Source of the DNA: CAYTPI01 sp964439625
Lineage (GTDB): Bacteria; Chloroflexota; Anaerolineae; Aggregatilineales; UBA3940
Assembly (NCBI GenBank): GCA_964439625.1
Contig: CAYTPI010000026.1
Span: 1-41,018 of the forward strand
Direction: 5' to 3'
DNA: 41,018 nucleotides
Shown here: positions 26,363 through 34,810 of the stretch, one piece after another
How positions within the stretch are numbered: the first letter of the stretch is position 1
Layout of the letters: each line of letters starts with the position of its first letter
Notes under the pieces: model-generated
The model's input: only the letters and a program-made list of their open reading frames with translations
Database searches by the model: none
Told to the model about the DNA's origin: nothing
Translations under genes and position numbers: made by a program

Positions 26363-26947
26363 ATGTCTGAAGAAAACCTTGAGCAAACATCGACTTCATC
26401 CGGTAAACGCGGTCTATTGTTTGGGGTTGCAGCGGTTGTTGGCACATTAGGCGCTGGCATCGCATACTTATTGATCCGTGCCCGTGTAACGCAACCACGC
26501 AGTGAACTCATCAAGCAGGCTAAAATGAAAATCTACGCCTCTGAGTCTCGTGCACAACGCTTCCCGGTTATTGAACGCATGTTGGAAAAAAAGCTCTTCA
26601 AAGGAATTGATCTGCCTGATGCTGATTTGAGTGGTGCCTACCTTCGTGATGCTGATCTGCGGCAGGCCAATTTATCTGGCAGCAACCTTTCAGATGCCAC
26701 ACTCGCAATGGCGAAGTTTAAGGGGGCCAATCTGGAGGGCGTTCGCTTCACATCGGCAGACCTCAGCTACGCTGACTTTAAAGGAGCCAAAGGTCTAACA
26801 TCACAACAGTTAGCGGCCGCAAAATCACTTGAGGGTGCCATTCTGCCAGACGGCACAGAATTACCACGCAAGCGAGGACTATTTTCACTGGGCAAATCTG
26901 GCTGGCGCACTGCATTCAAGCAGTGGGCGTCTGAGCAGTCAGCCTGA
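26363..26947 (+). CDS. Membrane-anchored pentapeptide-repeat protein
   Basis: 194 residues. A single transmembrane helix (about residues 17-38, GLLFGVAAVVGTLGAGIAYL) is followed by a linker and about ten pentapeptide A(D/N)LxX repeats (DADLSGAYLRDADLRQANLS, then FKGANLEG and SADLSYADF), which fold as a right-handed beta-helix. A basic segment follows (LPRKRGLF). AGGTGAT lies 6 nt before the ATG, deciding the start over a much longer frame that overlaps the kinase gene. It follows the kinase gene by 52 nt and could share its transcript. Pentapeptide proteins have no single function. Confidence 0.88.
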   Translation: MSEENLEQTSTSSGKRGLLFGVAAVVGTLGAGIAYLLIRARVTQPRSELIKQAKMKIYASESRAQRFPVIERMLEKKLFKGIDLPDADLSGAYLRDADLRQANLSGSNLSDATLAMAKFKGANLEGVRFTSADLSYADFKGAKGLTSQQLAAAKSLEGAILPDGTELPRKRGLFSLGKSGWRTAFKQWASEQSA

Positions 26948-27137
26948 TCTTAAGGACCTGCTTCTGTTCTGACGCTAACCCAAACGGACTGGGGCATCCG
27001 ATTGATGCTGGGTGTAACCTCAAAACTTTGTAAGAGTTTCCGCCCAATGCAACCCATGCGGGCCGATCCCCGTAAAGGTGTAATGTACAGTTAAAAATCG
27101 CATTGGTAACAGCAAAAATAAGGATATAACGCGCACC

Positions 27138-27905
27138 ATGGCAAACTACACAGTACCAGCAACCAGCAAAACCCCCGCCCTAATTATCTACCTGCTCGAT
27201 GTGAGTGGTTCCATGGGCGAAGACTTAGGCGGTAAGCCGAAGATCGAAGTTGTCTCAGATGCACTGCATCAAGTCGCAGTGCGTATGGTTCAGCGCAGCA
27301 CCAAGGGTACGACAGTCGCCCCACGTTATCGCGTGGCGATGTATGCCTACTCCTCACAAGTCACTGACTTGTTGGGTGGCATCAAGACTGTCGCTGAGTT
27401 AGCCCAGATGGGTGTACCACGCCTACAACCAATGGATGCCACCGACACGGCGGCTGCCTTCCGCGAAGCCGAGCGCTTGCTGGCTTCCGAGCTTGGCAAC
27501 CTACAAGACAGCCCAGCCCCACTGGTCTGCCACATGACTGATGGTGAGTACAACTCCGGCGGCGACCCTGAACCAATCGCTCGCAACATCATGAACATGG
27601 AAGTGCCAGACGGCAACGTCCTGATCGAGAATATCTTCGTCACAGACAAGGCCACCACGACCCCCATTACTGATCCAAAGGGGTGGGATGGCATCACTGA
27701 TGAAACGCCGCTGGCATCACCTTATGCCGAAACCCTGATGCGGATGTCATCACCTGTGCCAACAACTTATGCCAGCGTCATGGCAGAGATGGGCTACCGT
27801 CTGTCGCCCGGCGCACGGATGCTTTTCCCTGGTAATACACCGGAGATTGTTGAACTGGGCTTTGCCATGAGCGGTGCTACGCCCGTCACGCCGGTTACTC
27901 CGTAG
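27138..27905 (+). CDS. VWA-domain protein (TerY-like)
   Basis: 255 residues that are essentially one von Willebrand A domain. The MIDAS motif DVSGSMGED sits near residue 22, a conserved Thr in DATDTAAAF supplies the second metal ligand region, and TDGEYN the third. There is no signal peptide, so it should be cytoplasmic. Stand-alone VWA proteins of this type (TerY) are known beside a PP2C phosphatase and a protein kinase in the TerY-P triad of the tellurite/stress systems. Here a PP2C-like gene follows by 67 nt and kinase homologues lie at 25033 and 36254. An AAGGA lies about 13 nt before the ATG, rather far. Confidence 0.85.
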   Translation: MANYTVPATSKTPALIIYLLDVSGSMGEDLGGKPKIEVVSDALHQVAVRMVQRSTKGTTVAPRYRVAMYAYSSQVTDLLGGIKTVAELAQMGVPRLQPMDATDTAAAFREAERLLASELGNLQDSPAPLVCHMTDGEYNSGGDPEPIARNIMNMEVPDGNVLIENIFVTDKATTTPITDPKGWDGITDETPLASPYAETLMRMSSPVPTTYASVMAEMGYRLSPGARMLFPGNTPEIVELGFAMSGATPVTPVTP

Positions 27906-27917
27906 TTTTTTGCAAGT

Positions 27918-27953
27918 AACAAGCCCTCCTCGCTGATCAGAAGGGGGCTTGTT
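27918..27953 (+). terminator. Possible weak terminator after the VWA gene
   Basis: Arms aacaagccc (27918-27926) and gggcttgtt (27945-27953) can pair over an 18-nt loop. No T run follows, so termination would be inefficient, leaving read-through into the phosphatase gene likely. Confidence 0.45.
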
Positions 27954-27972
27954 CTATCAATCATTCCCAGCC

Positions 27973-29316
27973 ATGAGCCATCAACCAGATAGTGGGCGTA
28001 TTGCGCTACCACAAGATCGCGAGACGCCCCTCAAATCTCTGAATACGCCTATCGGCACTCTGCTCTATCTATATAATCGCTCTGCGGATAGCATCGAAGC
28101 AGAAACAGTCGGGCAGGATTACGTCACTTTTCGCTACGATGAGCATAACCTGACGTTCGCCGTCTGCGATGGAGTCGGTCAATCATTTATTGGTGACTTA
28201 GCGGCGAGGCTATTAGGTGATTATTTGATCGATTGGCTTTGGGAACTCAAACGTCCTGAGACAGAGCAGCTATTTTCAGCGGATGTGATGACCGCACTGG
28301 ATGCCTTTACGGAGATCAGTGGCAAACATGCGACTGAGTATCAACTTCCCGCCAGCCTGCCCCCGATTCTAAAACAGGCGTTAGAAATGCAGCGAGCCTA
28401 TGGTAGTGAGGCAATGTTTGTTGCTGGCAGAATTACCTTGGCAAGTGATGATACACCCGGCTGGGCGGCTCTCTGTTGGCTAGGTGATGCTCCTGTTGCT
28501 GCGATTGACATCGATGGTGAACTGGTTGACCTTGGCCCGCACGGCAGCACATCCGAGCGTTGGAATGCGACCACAGGCGTCAAGGGGACTGTCCATACAT
28601 GGCTCAGTGATATTGAGCGCGTGGCCCGTGTTGCCGGGTATACCGATGGCCTTGGCTTGAGCCACGTGCCCAAAGATGCCGACCTCGCCACCATGGTCGA
28701 GCTGTGGGCCAATCAGCCTCCAATTGATGATGCGTCATTGTTTGACGTCCGGCTGGGCGTCAGCCCGGAGACCATTAGTGAGTTCAAACGACGCGTAATT
28801 GAAGCAAAGAAGCAAGAAGCAAGAACCGAACAACTGGATCGCGCTCCGATCATTCTGGGCGACGGAATAAATTCACCCCAACCCGCAGCAGTCTATGCAC
28901 CTGATGTTGACAGGCCTATTCCAACACCAGACCCTAATGAACCAACACATCGGCCCATCGAAGCGGAGAAAACTAATGCAGCCCGTTCTCCCATCTCTGA
29001 TGTAGCCCCCCTGCCTAAAAGCAGCTCTGAAAAGCCGATCACTGGAGAATGGCGTCCACTTGGCGATAAAGCACCGGCCCCGGCAGAAAAAGCTGCCAAA
29101 GACTCACTTGATGACGTTCGGGCATCATTGGCAAAACTCACGCGGGACTCTGCCGCGCTCGACCCGCGCAAACTCGCCGATGCCCTCAACAAGTTGAACA
29201 TCAAAGACCCTTCCAAAAAGCAACAGGTCGATATGTGGCAGCAAGCCGCACTTCTTGGGCTAACCAGTGCTGCCCTCGCCTTGTTGATGGTCGAACGCCT
29301 GCTCGACGAGGATTAA
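27973..29316 (+). CDS. PP2C-like protein phosphatase with C-terminal membrane helix
   Basis: 447 residues from ATG 27973; an in-frame TTG at 27949 lies within the preceding hairpin and is less likely. PP2C landmarks appear in order: GQDYV, FAVCDGVGQSFIGDLAARLL (metal-binding Asp-Gly), a GDAPV strand, GYTDGLG, and DDASLFDVRL near the end of the fold (about residue 255). A proline- and charge-rich linker follows, then a C-terminal hydrophobic helix (LLGLTSAALALLMVERLL). PP2C enzymes dephosphorylate Ser/Thr residues with two Mn or Mg ions. Its position after the VWA gene suggests it opposes a local kinase at the membrane. Confidence 0.82.
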   Translation: MSHQPDSGRIALPQDRETPLKSLNTPIGTLLYLYNRSADSIEAETVGQDYVTFRYDEHNLTFAVCDGVGQSFIGDLAARLLGDYLIDWLWELKRPETEQLFSADVMTALDAFTEISGKHATEYQLPASLPPILKQALEMQRAYGSEAMFVAGRITLASDDTPGWAALCWLGDAPVAAIDIDGELVDLGPHGSTSERWNATTGVKGTVHTWLSDIERVARVAGYTDGLGLSHVPKDADLATMVELWANQPPIDDASLFDVRLGVSPETISEFKRRVIEAKKQEARTEQLDRAPIILGDGINSPQPAAVYAPDVDRPIPTPDPNEPTHRPIEAEKTNAARSPISDVAPLPKSSSEKPITGEWRPLGDKAPAPAEKAAKDSLDDVRASLAKLTRDSAALDPRKLADALNKLNIKDPSKKQQVDMWQQAALLGLTSAALALLMVERLLDED

Positions 29317-29551
29317 CATAGATTTATTTATAGGCCCTAGTCAGAACGTGTCAATAGACTTCGTCTAAGCATGTCTCACACACTAGGGATACTATTGCCT
29401 TCTTCTGCCGCCAAGCTAACTCTTCTTAAACAGCAAAACATACCGAGACAATGTAAGATAAGGCTACCACAGTTATTCTTGCTCGCATCTGAGATTAGAC
29501 TGGGTACAAAGTCGTATTTCTGTGTGCAGTTGCCAGATCGCAAAGAAGAAG

Positions 29552-29558
29552 AAGGAGG
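29552..29558 (+). promoter_or_regulatory. Ribosome binding site fixing the GTG start at 29566
   Basis: AAGGAGG lies exactly 7 nt before GTG 29566. The frame is open 195 nt further upstream to an ATG at 29371, but that stretch lacks HEAT character and has no comparable ribosome binding site. Confidence 0.8.
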
Positions 29559-29565
29559 AAGGTTA

Positions 29566-31350
29566 GTGGAAGAGACTCATTATACGGATGACATTGATGT
29601 CGTTATTACTAAGCTCCATGATCAGAATGTCAGTGTAAGGCTTGAAGCACTAAGGACACTGGCCTCGATGAAGACTAGTAAGGCAGTAGACCATGTGTTG
29701 TTATTGATTGATGATCCAGCAACCCGTGTCCGTCGTTACGCACTGCGCGTGCTGCCAGTGATTCAACCCATGGCAGATACAACTCATCTCGAGCAAATCG
29801 CACGAGCGTTAGAAAGTGAGGAAGACTCCGTTCGAATGGAGGCCGCCATGACTCTCTGGCGGTATGGGCACAGCGATATTGCACAGCCCGTTTTTGAGGC
29901 ACTATTGCAGGCTGAGGAACCTGTCACTCGCAAAATGGCGCTTTCTGGGCTTAAGCACATCTATACATTCCACGATGTCATTGAGCACACCTCTAAACCG
30001 GAGGACGCCCAATTTGGCGTGAATGCGGTTGTCCCCTTGTTGACTGACGATGTGACTTCTGTCCGGGAAGCAGCATGTGCTGTTTTAGGTGCAATTGGGG
30101 GCACTATGGTTTTGTCGCCGTTAATTGTTACCGTCAGCAACGACCATGCTCCTTCCGTCCGCCTTGCAGCCGCACAAGCCATGAATAGCTTAGGTGATAT
30201 CGCTATTCCTGGCATCAGAAACATACTGACCATCAACAACTCGCAGGCTAGTGAAGCCATCGTTTCTGCACTCCGCCCCGATCATCCAGAACTTCGGCAG
30301 TCGTTGGCTAGCATCATTGAGCATGAAATAGCGCAGCTCTCCATTGACCGTCAATTGCAACAGGCCATGCCTGAGGCTGGAAACATCACATCACTTATTC
30401 GTGCGACGCTAGAAATACAATCTCAGCAGGCCATTCAGCGTATTGTCAAAATGATTGGCATCGTTGCTCAGAACGAGGTGGTATCTGAAATTGCCTTCGG
30501 ACTGTCATCCCAAAATCACACGTTACGTCTGGCTGCGCTCAACAAACTTCAACAGATTGCTCCGACGGACATTTATGACAGACTATATCAATTGGTTGCC
30601 AATGCCTCAGAACCGCTCACTTTATTGTCAACCGCGGATGCCGTCCAACAATTATTGCAACATGTTAACCCGTGGCTTCGAGCTTTAGCAGCCTTTGTAG
30701 TCGTGGAACTCCAATTGAGCTCACTCCGTGAGGCGTTAGAGAAGTTGCTTCGTGATACGCATCCATTTGTGACGAGGGCGGCTGAGGATGCACTTTCGCG
30801 GTTTAGCCCGGTCGCAGCAGAGCAAACACCCAGCATGACGATAATCGAACGGGTGTTACATCTGCATGATGTGACACTGTTTCACGGTCTACCGCCCAGT
30901 GAGATGCGGCATATCGCAGACATAGCGGTTGAAATGCACTTCAATGATGGTGACATCATCGGCAGGCAAGGGGATGCGGAATACGGCCTCTACATTATCA
31001 TTCGTGGTCATGTTGATCGCATTCATGAAGTAGATGGCGAAATTGACAAGGTCATAGAATTAGGGCCAGCTACTTATGTCGGGGAGTTGGCCTTAATCGA
31101 GTTAGACACTCGCCTAACGACGTTACAGGCTAGGGGCGATGTAACGTTATTAGTTGTGCCAACAGAAACGTTTGCAGACATCCTCAAATCGTCCCCGACA
31201 ATTTCAGAGACCATCCTCAAGGTATTGGCCCAACGGGTGCGTCACGAGCAGATTAGTAAGACGCCTTTCCTAGGAACCCTAAAAGAGGTAGAGCAATTTC
31301 ACCAGAGAATTCTTACGCAGACTGCACCAGAGGAGACTGCAAATGGTTGA
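29566..31350 (+). CDS. HEAT-repeat protein with C-terminal cyclic-nucleotide-binding domain
   Basis: 594 residues from GTG 29566. Residues about 10-430 are HEAT repeats (QNVSVRLEALRTLASMKTSK, TRVRRYALRVLPVI, DSVRMEAAMTLWRYG, TSVREAACAVLGAIGG and others). Residues about 440-570 form a cNMP-binding domain: LFHGLPPSEMRHIADIA, GDIIGRQGDAEYGLYIIIRG, and a phosphate-binding cassette YVGELALIELDTRLTTL with its Arg. There are no membrane helices, in contrast to HEAT/cNMP nucleotide transporters. It would be a cytoplasmic scaffold gated by cAMP or a related ligand, which is inference. Its 3' end overlaps the next gene by 8 nt. Confidence 0.87.
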   Translation: MEETHYTDDIDVVITKLHDQNVSVRLEALRTLASMKTSKAVDHVLLLIDDPATRVRRYALRVLPVIQPMADTTHLEQIARALESEEDSVRMEAAMTLWRYGHSDIAQPVFEALLQAEEPVTRKMALSGLKHIYTFHDVIEHTSKPEDAQFGVNAVVPLLTDDVTSVREAACAVLGAIGGTMVLSPLIVTVSNDHAPSVRLAAAQAMNSLGDIAIPGIRNILTINNSQASEAIVSALRPDHPELRQSLASIIEHEIAQLSIDRQLQQAMPEAGNITSLIRATLEIQSQQAIQRIVKMIGIVAQNEVVSEIAFGLSSQNHTLRLAALNKLQQIAPTDIYDRLYQLVANASEPLTLLSTADAVQQLLQHVNPWLRALAAFVVVELQLSSLREALEKLLRDTHPFVTRAAEDALSRFSPVAAEQTPSMTIIERVLHLHDVTLFHGLPPSEMRHIADIAVEMHFNDGDIIGRQGDAEYGLYIIIRGHVDRIHEVDGEIDKVIELGPATYVGELALIELDTRLTTLQARGDVTLLVVPTETFADILKSSPTISETILKVLAQRVRHEQISKTPFLGTLKEVEQFHQRILTQTAPEETANG

Positions 31351-31792
31351 GCATCACGATATTCCGTCAGCAGATCAGGTGCGCCAGCATATGCTCGCAC
31401 TCAAGCAATCACCAGTGTGGCAAAGTTTGCCAGCAAGTGATTTAAGAACGATCGCAGAAATTGCCCAAGTAGAAGTCTATGAACACGAGCAACTTATTTG
31501 TCAGCAAGGCGAGCGCTTCAAAGGCATCTATATCGTGCAGAAAGGCTACATTGAGACTGTTCGCCGTGAGGGAGACGAGACGTTCACTGTGGCTGAGTTT
31601 GGCCCCGGCGAGAGCTTGGGTGAGGCTGATGTTGTTGAGTCTGTTGCCAGCCTGTTTTCGCTGAGAGCCAAGGGTACAACGGTCGCTTTGGTATTAAATG
31701 GCGAGCAATTCCGCGATCTGCTGCAAAATCTAGCCTCCGTTCGGATGTTGCTTCTTACTCGGATGACAAACTACCTAAGAGCAAACTTCTAA
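31343..31792 (+). CDS. Small stand-alone cyclic-nucleotide-binding protein
   Basis: 149 residues, almost entirely one cNMP-binding domain: SLPASDLRTIAEIAQVEVYE, LICQQGERFKGIYIVQKGYI and a phosphate cassette FGPGESLGEADVVES. The Arg expected after the cassette is not in the usual place (SVASLFSLRAKG), so ligand binding may be altered. There is no helix-turn-helix, so it is not a Crp-type regulator. Its ATG overlaps the HEAT-cNMP gene by 8 nt, indicating translational coupling and probably a shared complex. Confidence 0.85.
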   Translation: MVEHHDIPSADQVRQHMLALKQSPVWQSLPASDLRTIAEIAQVEVYEHEQLICQQGERFKGIYIVQKGYIETVRREGDETFTVAEFGPGESLGEADVVESVASLFSLRAKGTTVALVLNGEQFRDLLQNLASVRMLLLTRMTNYLRANF

Positions 31793-31809
31793 ATTGGGAA
31801 AATCCCAAT
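31793..31809 (+). terminator. Short hairpin after the cNMP gene
   Basis: attggga and tcccaat pair over an aaa loop directly after the stop codon. No T run follows, so it is at best a weak terminator. Confidence 0.3.
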
Positions 31810-31822
31810 CACAGTCAGTTAG

Positions 31823-31942
31823 ACGAATGAGCAGCGCGACGCCGTCAGCAGGGTGTTCTTGCGGGCACGTTACGACAACCCGATTGCAGGGCGCTTCTTG
31901 AACATGAACCCAAGTCAATATGGGCTACTGCTCTCAATCTGA
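31823..31942 (+). pseudogene. Rhs/YD-repeat core remnant
   Basis: Between two stops the frame reads RVFLRARYDNPIAGRFL followed by NMNPSQYG, matching the hallmark R-V-Y-L-R-A-R-Y-Y-(D/N)-P-x-x-G-R-F-L-x-x-D-P segment at the end of Rhs core domains, with one Tyr lost and Asp replaced. Only about 40 codons remain and there is no start codon. It is a scar of a former Rhs-type gene or toxin cassette. The rest of 31793-32028 shows nothing recognisable. Confidence 0.6.
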
Positions 31943-32028
31943 CTGGCGAATTATTAATATTGCGGTGGTACAGTCATCCTTAGGGCATGATGCGGCAGCT
32001 ACAAACCTAACGATGAAAGAGATATACA

Positions 32029-32787
32029 ATGAACGACAACCAGCAACTGATGGCTATCTTTTTTGACATTCAACGCGGTTTGCCCCGTCAAGGGCCGGGA
32101 TTAAATGTAATGACTCTCGAGGCTTTATCGTACTGTAGGCAACTGCCCGCCGAGATCGATGTGCTAGATATTGGCTGCGGCCCTGGTATGCAGACACTGG
32201 CCCTTGCTGGTGCACTCAACGGACACATCACTGCGATTGATTTACACGAGGAATACCTTGACCAGCTTGCAGCAGATGCTAGGGAAGTGAGCCTGGCACA
32301 CAAGATCAGTGTAAGTCAAGAAGACATGGCAACCCTACCTTATGATGACGCCACGTTTGACCTAATCTGGGCGGAAGGCTCCGCATATAGTATGGGGTTT
32401 GCAGCCGCGCTCACATCATGGAAGCCACTACTCAAGGCAGGCGGCTACTTGATGGTATCTGAACTTACTTGGCTGGAGCGCGAGCCACCTTCCGAGGTAC
32501 AGGCTTTTTTCGATCGAGAATATCCAGCGATGCAGCATGTCGACGATGCGGTGAAAACAGTCAAAGAGGCGGGCTATACGTTGATTAAAACGCTCATCCT
32601 GCCAGATTCAGGTTGGTGGACGCACTACTACACACCACTCAGCGAAAAGTTGCCAAGCCTGAAGAAAAAATATGCCGATAATGCAAATGGCTTAGGCTTG
32701 CTCGTTGCGACGGAGACAGAAATCGAGATGCGGCGCACATATCCGGCAACTTACGGATATGTGTATTTCGTCACACAAACACCCTAA
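32029..32787 (+). CDS. Class I SAM-dependent methyltransferase
   Basis: 252 residues. The SAM-binding motif I VLDIGCGPGMQTLAL is at about residues 44-58, motif II acidic residue in TAIDLHEE, then DMATLPYDDATFDLIWAEG and LLKAGGYLMVSEL. This is the methyltransferase domain 11/25 fold acting on an unknown small molecule. A weak ribosome binding site (AAAGAG) precedes the ATG. It stands alone between degraded sequences, in a zone with signs of insertion and loss, so it may be a transferred gene. Confidence 0.88.
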   Translation: MNDNQQLMAIFFDIQRGLPRQGPGLNVMTLEALSYCRQLPAEIDVLDIGCGPGMQTLALAGALNGHITAIDLHEEYLDQLAADAREVSLAHKISVSQEDMATLPYDDATFDLIWAEGSAYSMGFAAALTSWKPLLKAGGYLMVSELTWLEREPPSEVQAFFDREYPAMQHVDDAVKTVKEAGYTLIKTLILPDSGWWTHYYTPLSEKLPSLKKKYADNANGLGLLVATETEIEMRRTYPATYGYVYFVTQTP

Positions 32788-32846
32788 CTGATAAGTACAA
32801 CCACAAAAATATCACTGGGGGCCTGTACCTAGAGCCTCAGCCTACT

Positions 32847-32916
32847 GAAGAAATAATTGATAGCACGAGGATGCATTCCCGCACGGTGACAGGCAAACCT
32901 TCTATAGTTGCACTTA
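32847..32916. repeat. Dispersed repeat, copy B
   Basis: 56 of 70 positions match 5735-5804 in the same orientation without gaps. It lies between the methyltransferase and the redoxin pseudogene; the remainder of 32788-33019 shows no gene. Confidence 0.6.
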
Positions 32917-33019
32917 TTGGTCATTCAATGTTTTGTTGAAACATAACAATCTTCCTTCGATTTTAGAACAATCAAGATGTCATATGTAAATTATTTCATG
33001 TGTGGCATAGTATAGAGAA

Positions 33020-33724
33020 ATGTTAAAAGACATGTCTGACGAACGTAAAAAATTAACAGCAGCAGCAGAGAAAAAGTGGCTCAAAAGTTGGGAAGAAGGC
33101 CCCAAGAAAACCCGGTGGACTCAAATTTCTCTATAAGTTGGTGATCAAGCACCAGACTTCAGCCTCCTCAATTAGCGTGGGCGACAGATGCGCTTATCCT
33201 TTTACTGGGAACTGAAGCCAACTCTCTTAATCTGCTGGCGTCACTTTGGGTGCGAATGTGGCCTTGAACGCGCAGAACGCCTCATTGAAGAAATGACCTC
33301 CTATCAAGCGGTTGGTGGGCAAATTGTCATCATTGCACAAAATGAACCACCTCGTGGTGCGTTCTATGCAGCGACTGTGGGTCTTGTTAATGTGCCGATC
33401 CTTCCTGACCCAACGCGCAAAGCCTACGATGCTTATGGTATTCTTGAAGGCAAGGAAGCGCAGATTTACTTCGAGGAAGATGACGAATACTTATGCCGTT
33501 ATCTGAAAGTGGGGCAAAAAATGGCAGACCACTATTCCGCTAAAGGAGAGCCATTAGTAGACAATGAATGGCTTCTACCAGCCGAATTTGTCATTGATAC
33601 CAACGGCGTTGTTCGTGTTGCTTACCGCTAAAACCATTGTAATAACTACCCTGAGCCTAAAGTGTTGATTGCAGCTCTGCGCGAGGCCAAGGGTGCTTTT
33701 GACAAGGTCAAGTCGCATCAATAA
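33020..33724 (+). pseudogene. Redoxin (AhpC/TSA-like) gene with three in-frame stops
   Basis: One continuous frame of 235 codons from ATG 33020 keeps family features throughout: VGDQAPDFSLLN, RGRQMRLSFYW, LICWRHFGCECGLERAERLI (Cys-rich active site), DPTRKAYDAYGI, EFVIDTNGVVRVAYR and PKVLIAALREA. It is broken by TAA at 33134 (before VGDQAP), TAG at 33173 (between LLN and RG) and TAA at 33629 (after VAYR). Each is one base from a plausible sense codon, and no indel is needed. A partial product (33188-33631) could in theory be made but would lack the N-terminal strand. The original role was probably peroxide or thiol redox. Confidence 0.8.
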
Positions 33725-33750
33725 CTGACCGTTATCTCCATCGAGCTTAA

Positions 33751-33790
33751 ACAAGAGGCATGCATCAGCAGCATGTCTCTTGTTATATTA
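33751..33790 (+). terminator. Terminator after the redoxin pseudogene
   Basis: acaagaggcatg (33751-33762) pairs with catgtctcttgt (33772-33783) with one G-U pair and a 9-nt loop, followed by an AT-rich tail. Its conservation implies that the upstream gene was functional until recently. Confidence 0.7.
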
Positions 33791-33890
33791 TCAATGCCTA
33801 GCAGACGAGGATTAACATACTCCTTATATATCTGGCTCTTTGTGTTACAATTTCCGCATGTAACTCAATTGAAAGACTGCAAAAGCCAAC

Positions 33891-34775
33891 ATGTCTCAAG
33901 GCGCTATCTACGCTGCCACAGGTGAGAAATATATACACGAGTTGCTGGCATCAGTAGCTACCTTGAAAGCAGTTATGCCCGCCATTTCGGTGGCAGCCTT
34001 TGTTGATCAGCCGGATATTGTTGAGAACAGTCATATCACCTTCAAGCATATAATTCGCATCGATAATCCGAAGAATGGTCTCGAAGATAAAATCGACGCG
34101 ATGCTTCACTCGCCTTATGAAAAAACTATTTACTTGGATACTGATATCTATATCGCTGAGGTGTTTGATGAGGTGTTTGACCTGTTGGATCGCTTTGATA
34201 TTGCCGCTAAGCAGGATGGTCGGCGCTTCGCTGCACACCAGCCGCACATCCCTGATGCTTTCCCTGAGTACAATAGTGGTGTCGTTGCCTTCCGCAAAAG
34301 TGACGCAACCAATGCCTTCTTCAAACTGTGGCTAGAAACCTATGCAATCCACCGCTCACCCGATGGGCCGACCTTCTTTCGGGAGCGGCGCGGTAACCAA
34401 CCGGCGATGCGCTCGGCACTTTGGGAGAGCAATCTGCGCATCGCAACATTGACCGAAGAATATAATGCCCAAGCTCGCAGCGGTTTTCTAGGCGCTCCTG
34501 CAAAGATTATCCACGCTCGTAATGACGACCTCACTGGTTTAGCAGCCGCCTACAATTTTGACCCTGGCAAACGTGTCTTTTTCCGTATTCAGGGTGATAC
34601 CAAGGTTCTTAAGGCCAAGGTTGGCGGGGTTAACTACATTATTTATAGTGAAACGCGCAAAAATGTACCCCTTTCGCAGATCAGTGCATCAATTAAGAAG
34701 CGCGGGGTTGTCAGCACATTGACTTTTGGCGTGAACAAGATCGTTCAGCGCGTTAAACAGCGCCTTGGTTTATGA
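33891..34775 (+). CDS. GT-A fold glycosyltransferase
   Basis: 294 residues. The N-terminus GAIYAATGEKYIHELLASVATLK is the nucleotide-binding strand of a GT-A enzyme, and the metal-binding DxD motif is YLDTDIYI (about residue 83). An acceptor-side EYNSGVVAFRKS resembles GT8-like or nucleotide-diphospho-sugar transferase families. The last 60 residues are basic and amphipathic (IVQRVKQRLGL), perhaps for membrane association. It lies 35 nt before another GT-A gene, so the two probably act together on a surface glycan. Donor and acceptor cannot be read from the sequence. Confidence 0.85.
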   Translation: MSQGAIYAATGEKYIHELLASVATLKAVMPAISVAAFVDQPDIVENSHITFKHIIRIDNPKNGLEDKIDAMLHSPYEKTIYLDTDIYIAEVFDEVFDLLDRFDIAAKQDGRRFAAHQPHIPDAFPEYNSGVVAFRKSDATNAFFKLWLETYAIHRSPDGPTFFRERRGNQPAMRSALWESNLRIATLTEEYNAQARSGFLGAPAKIIHARNDDLTGLAAAYNFDPGKRVFFRIQGDTKVLKAKVGGVNYIIYSETRKNVPLSQISASIKKRGVVSTLTFGVNKIVQRVKQRLGL

Positions 34776-34810
34776 TATTAGATTAACGTTTTTCCAAAGA
34801 AAGGCAGCGC

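Noticed and set aside
29371..29565. N-terminal extension of the HEAT-cNMP protein
   Set aside because: The perfect ribosome binding site at 29552 and the start of HEAT sequence right after GTG 29566 argue against the upstream ATG.
33020..33724. Stop-codon reassignment as explanation for the broken redoxin gene
   Set aside because: Both TAA and TAG serve as normal stops elsewhere in the window (for example der TAA, ROK TAG, metY TAA), so a changed code is unlikely.
33804..33819. 16-nt exact match gacgaggattaacata with the 3' end of the PP2C-like gene (near 29305)
   Set aside because: Flanks do not align, and a 16-nt match is expected by chance at a frequency not far below one in a 41-kb window.
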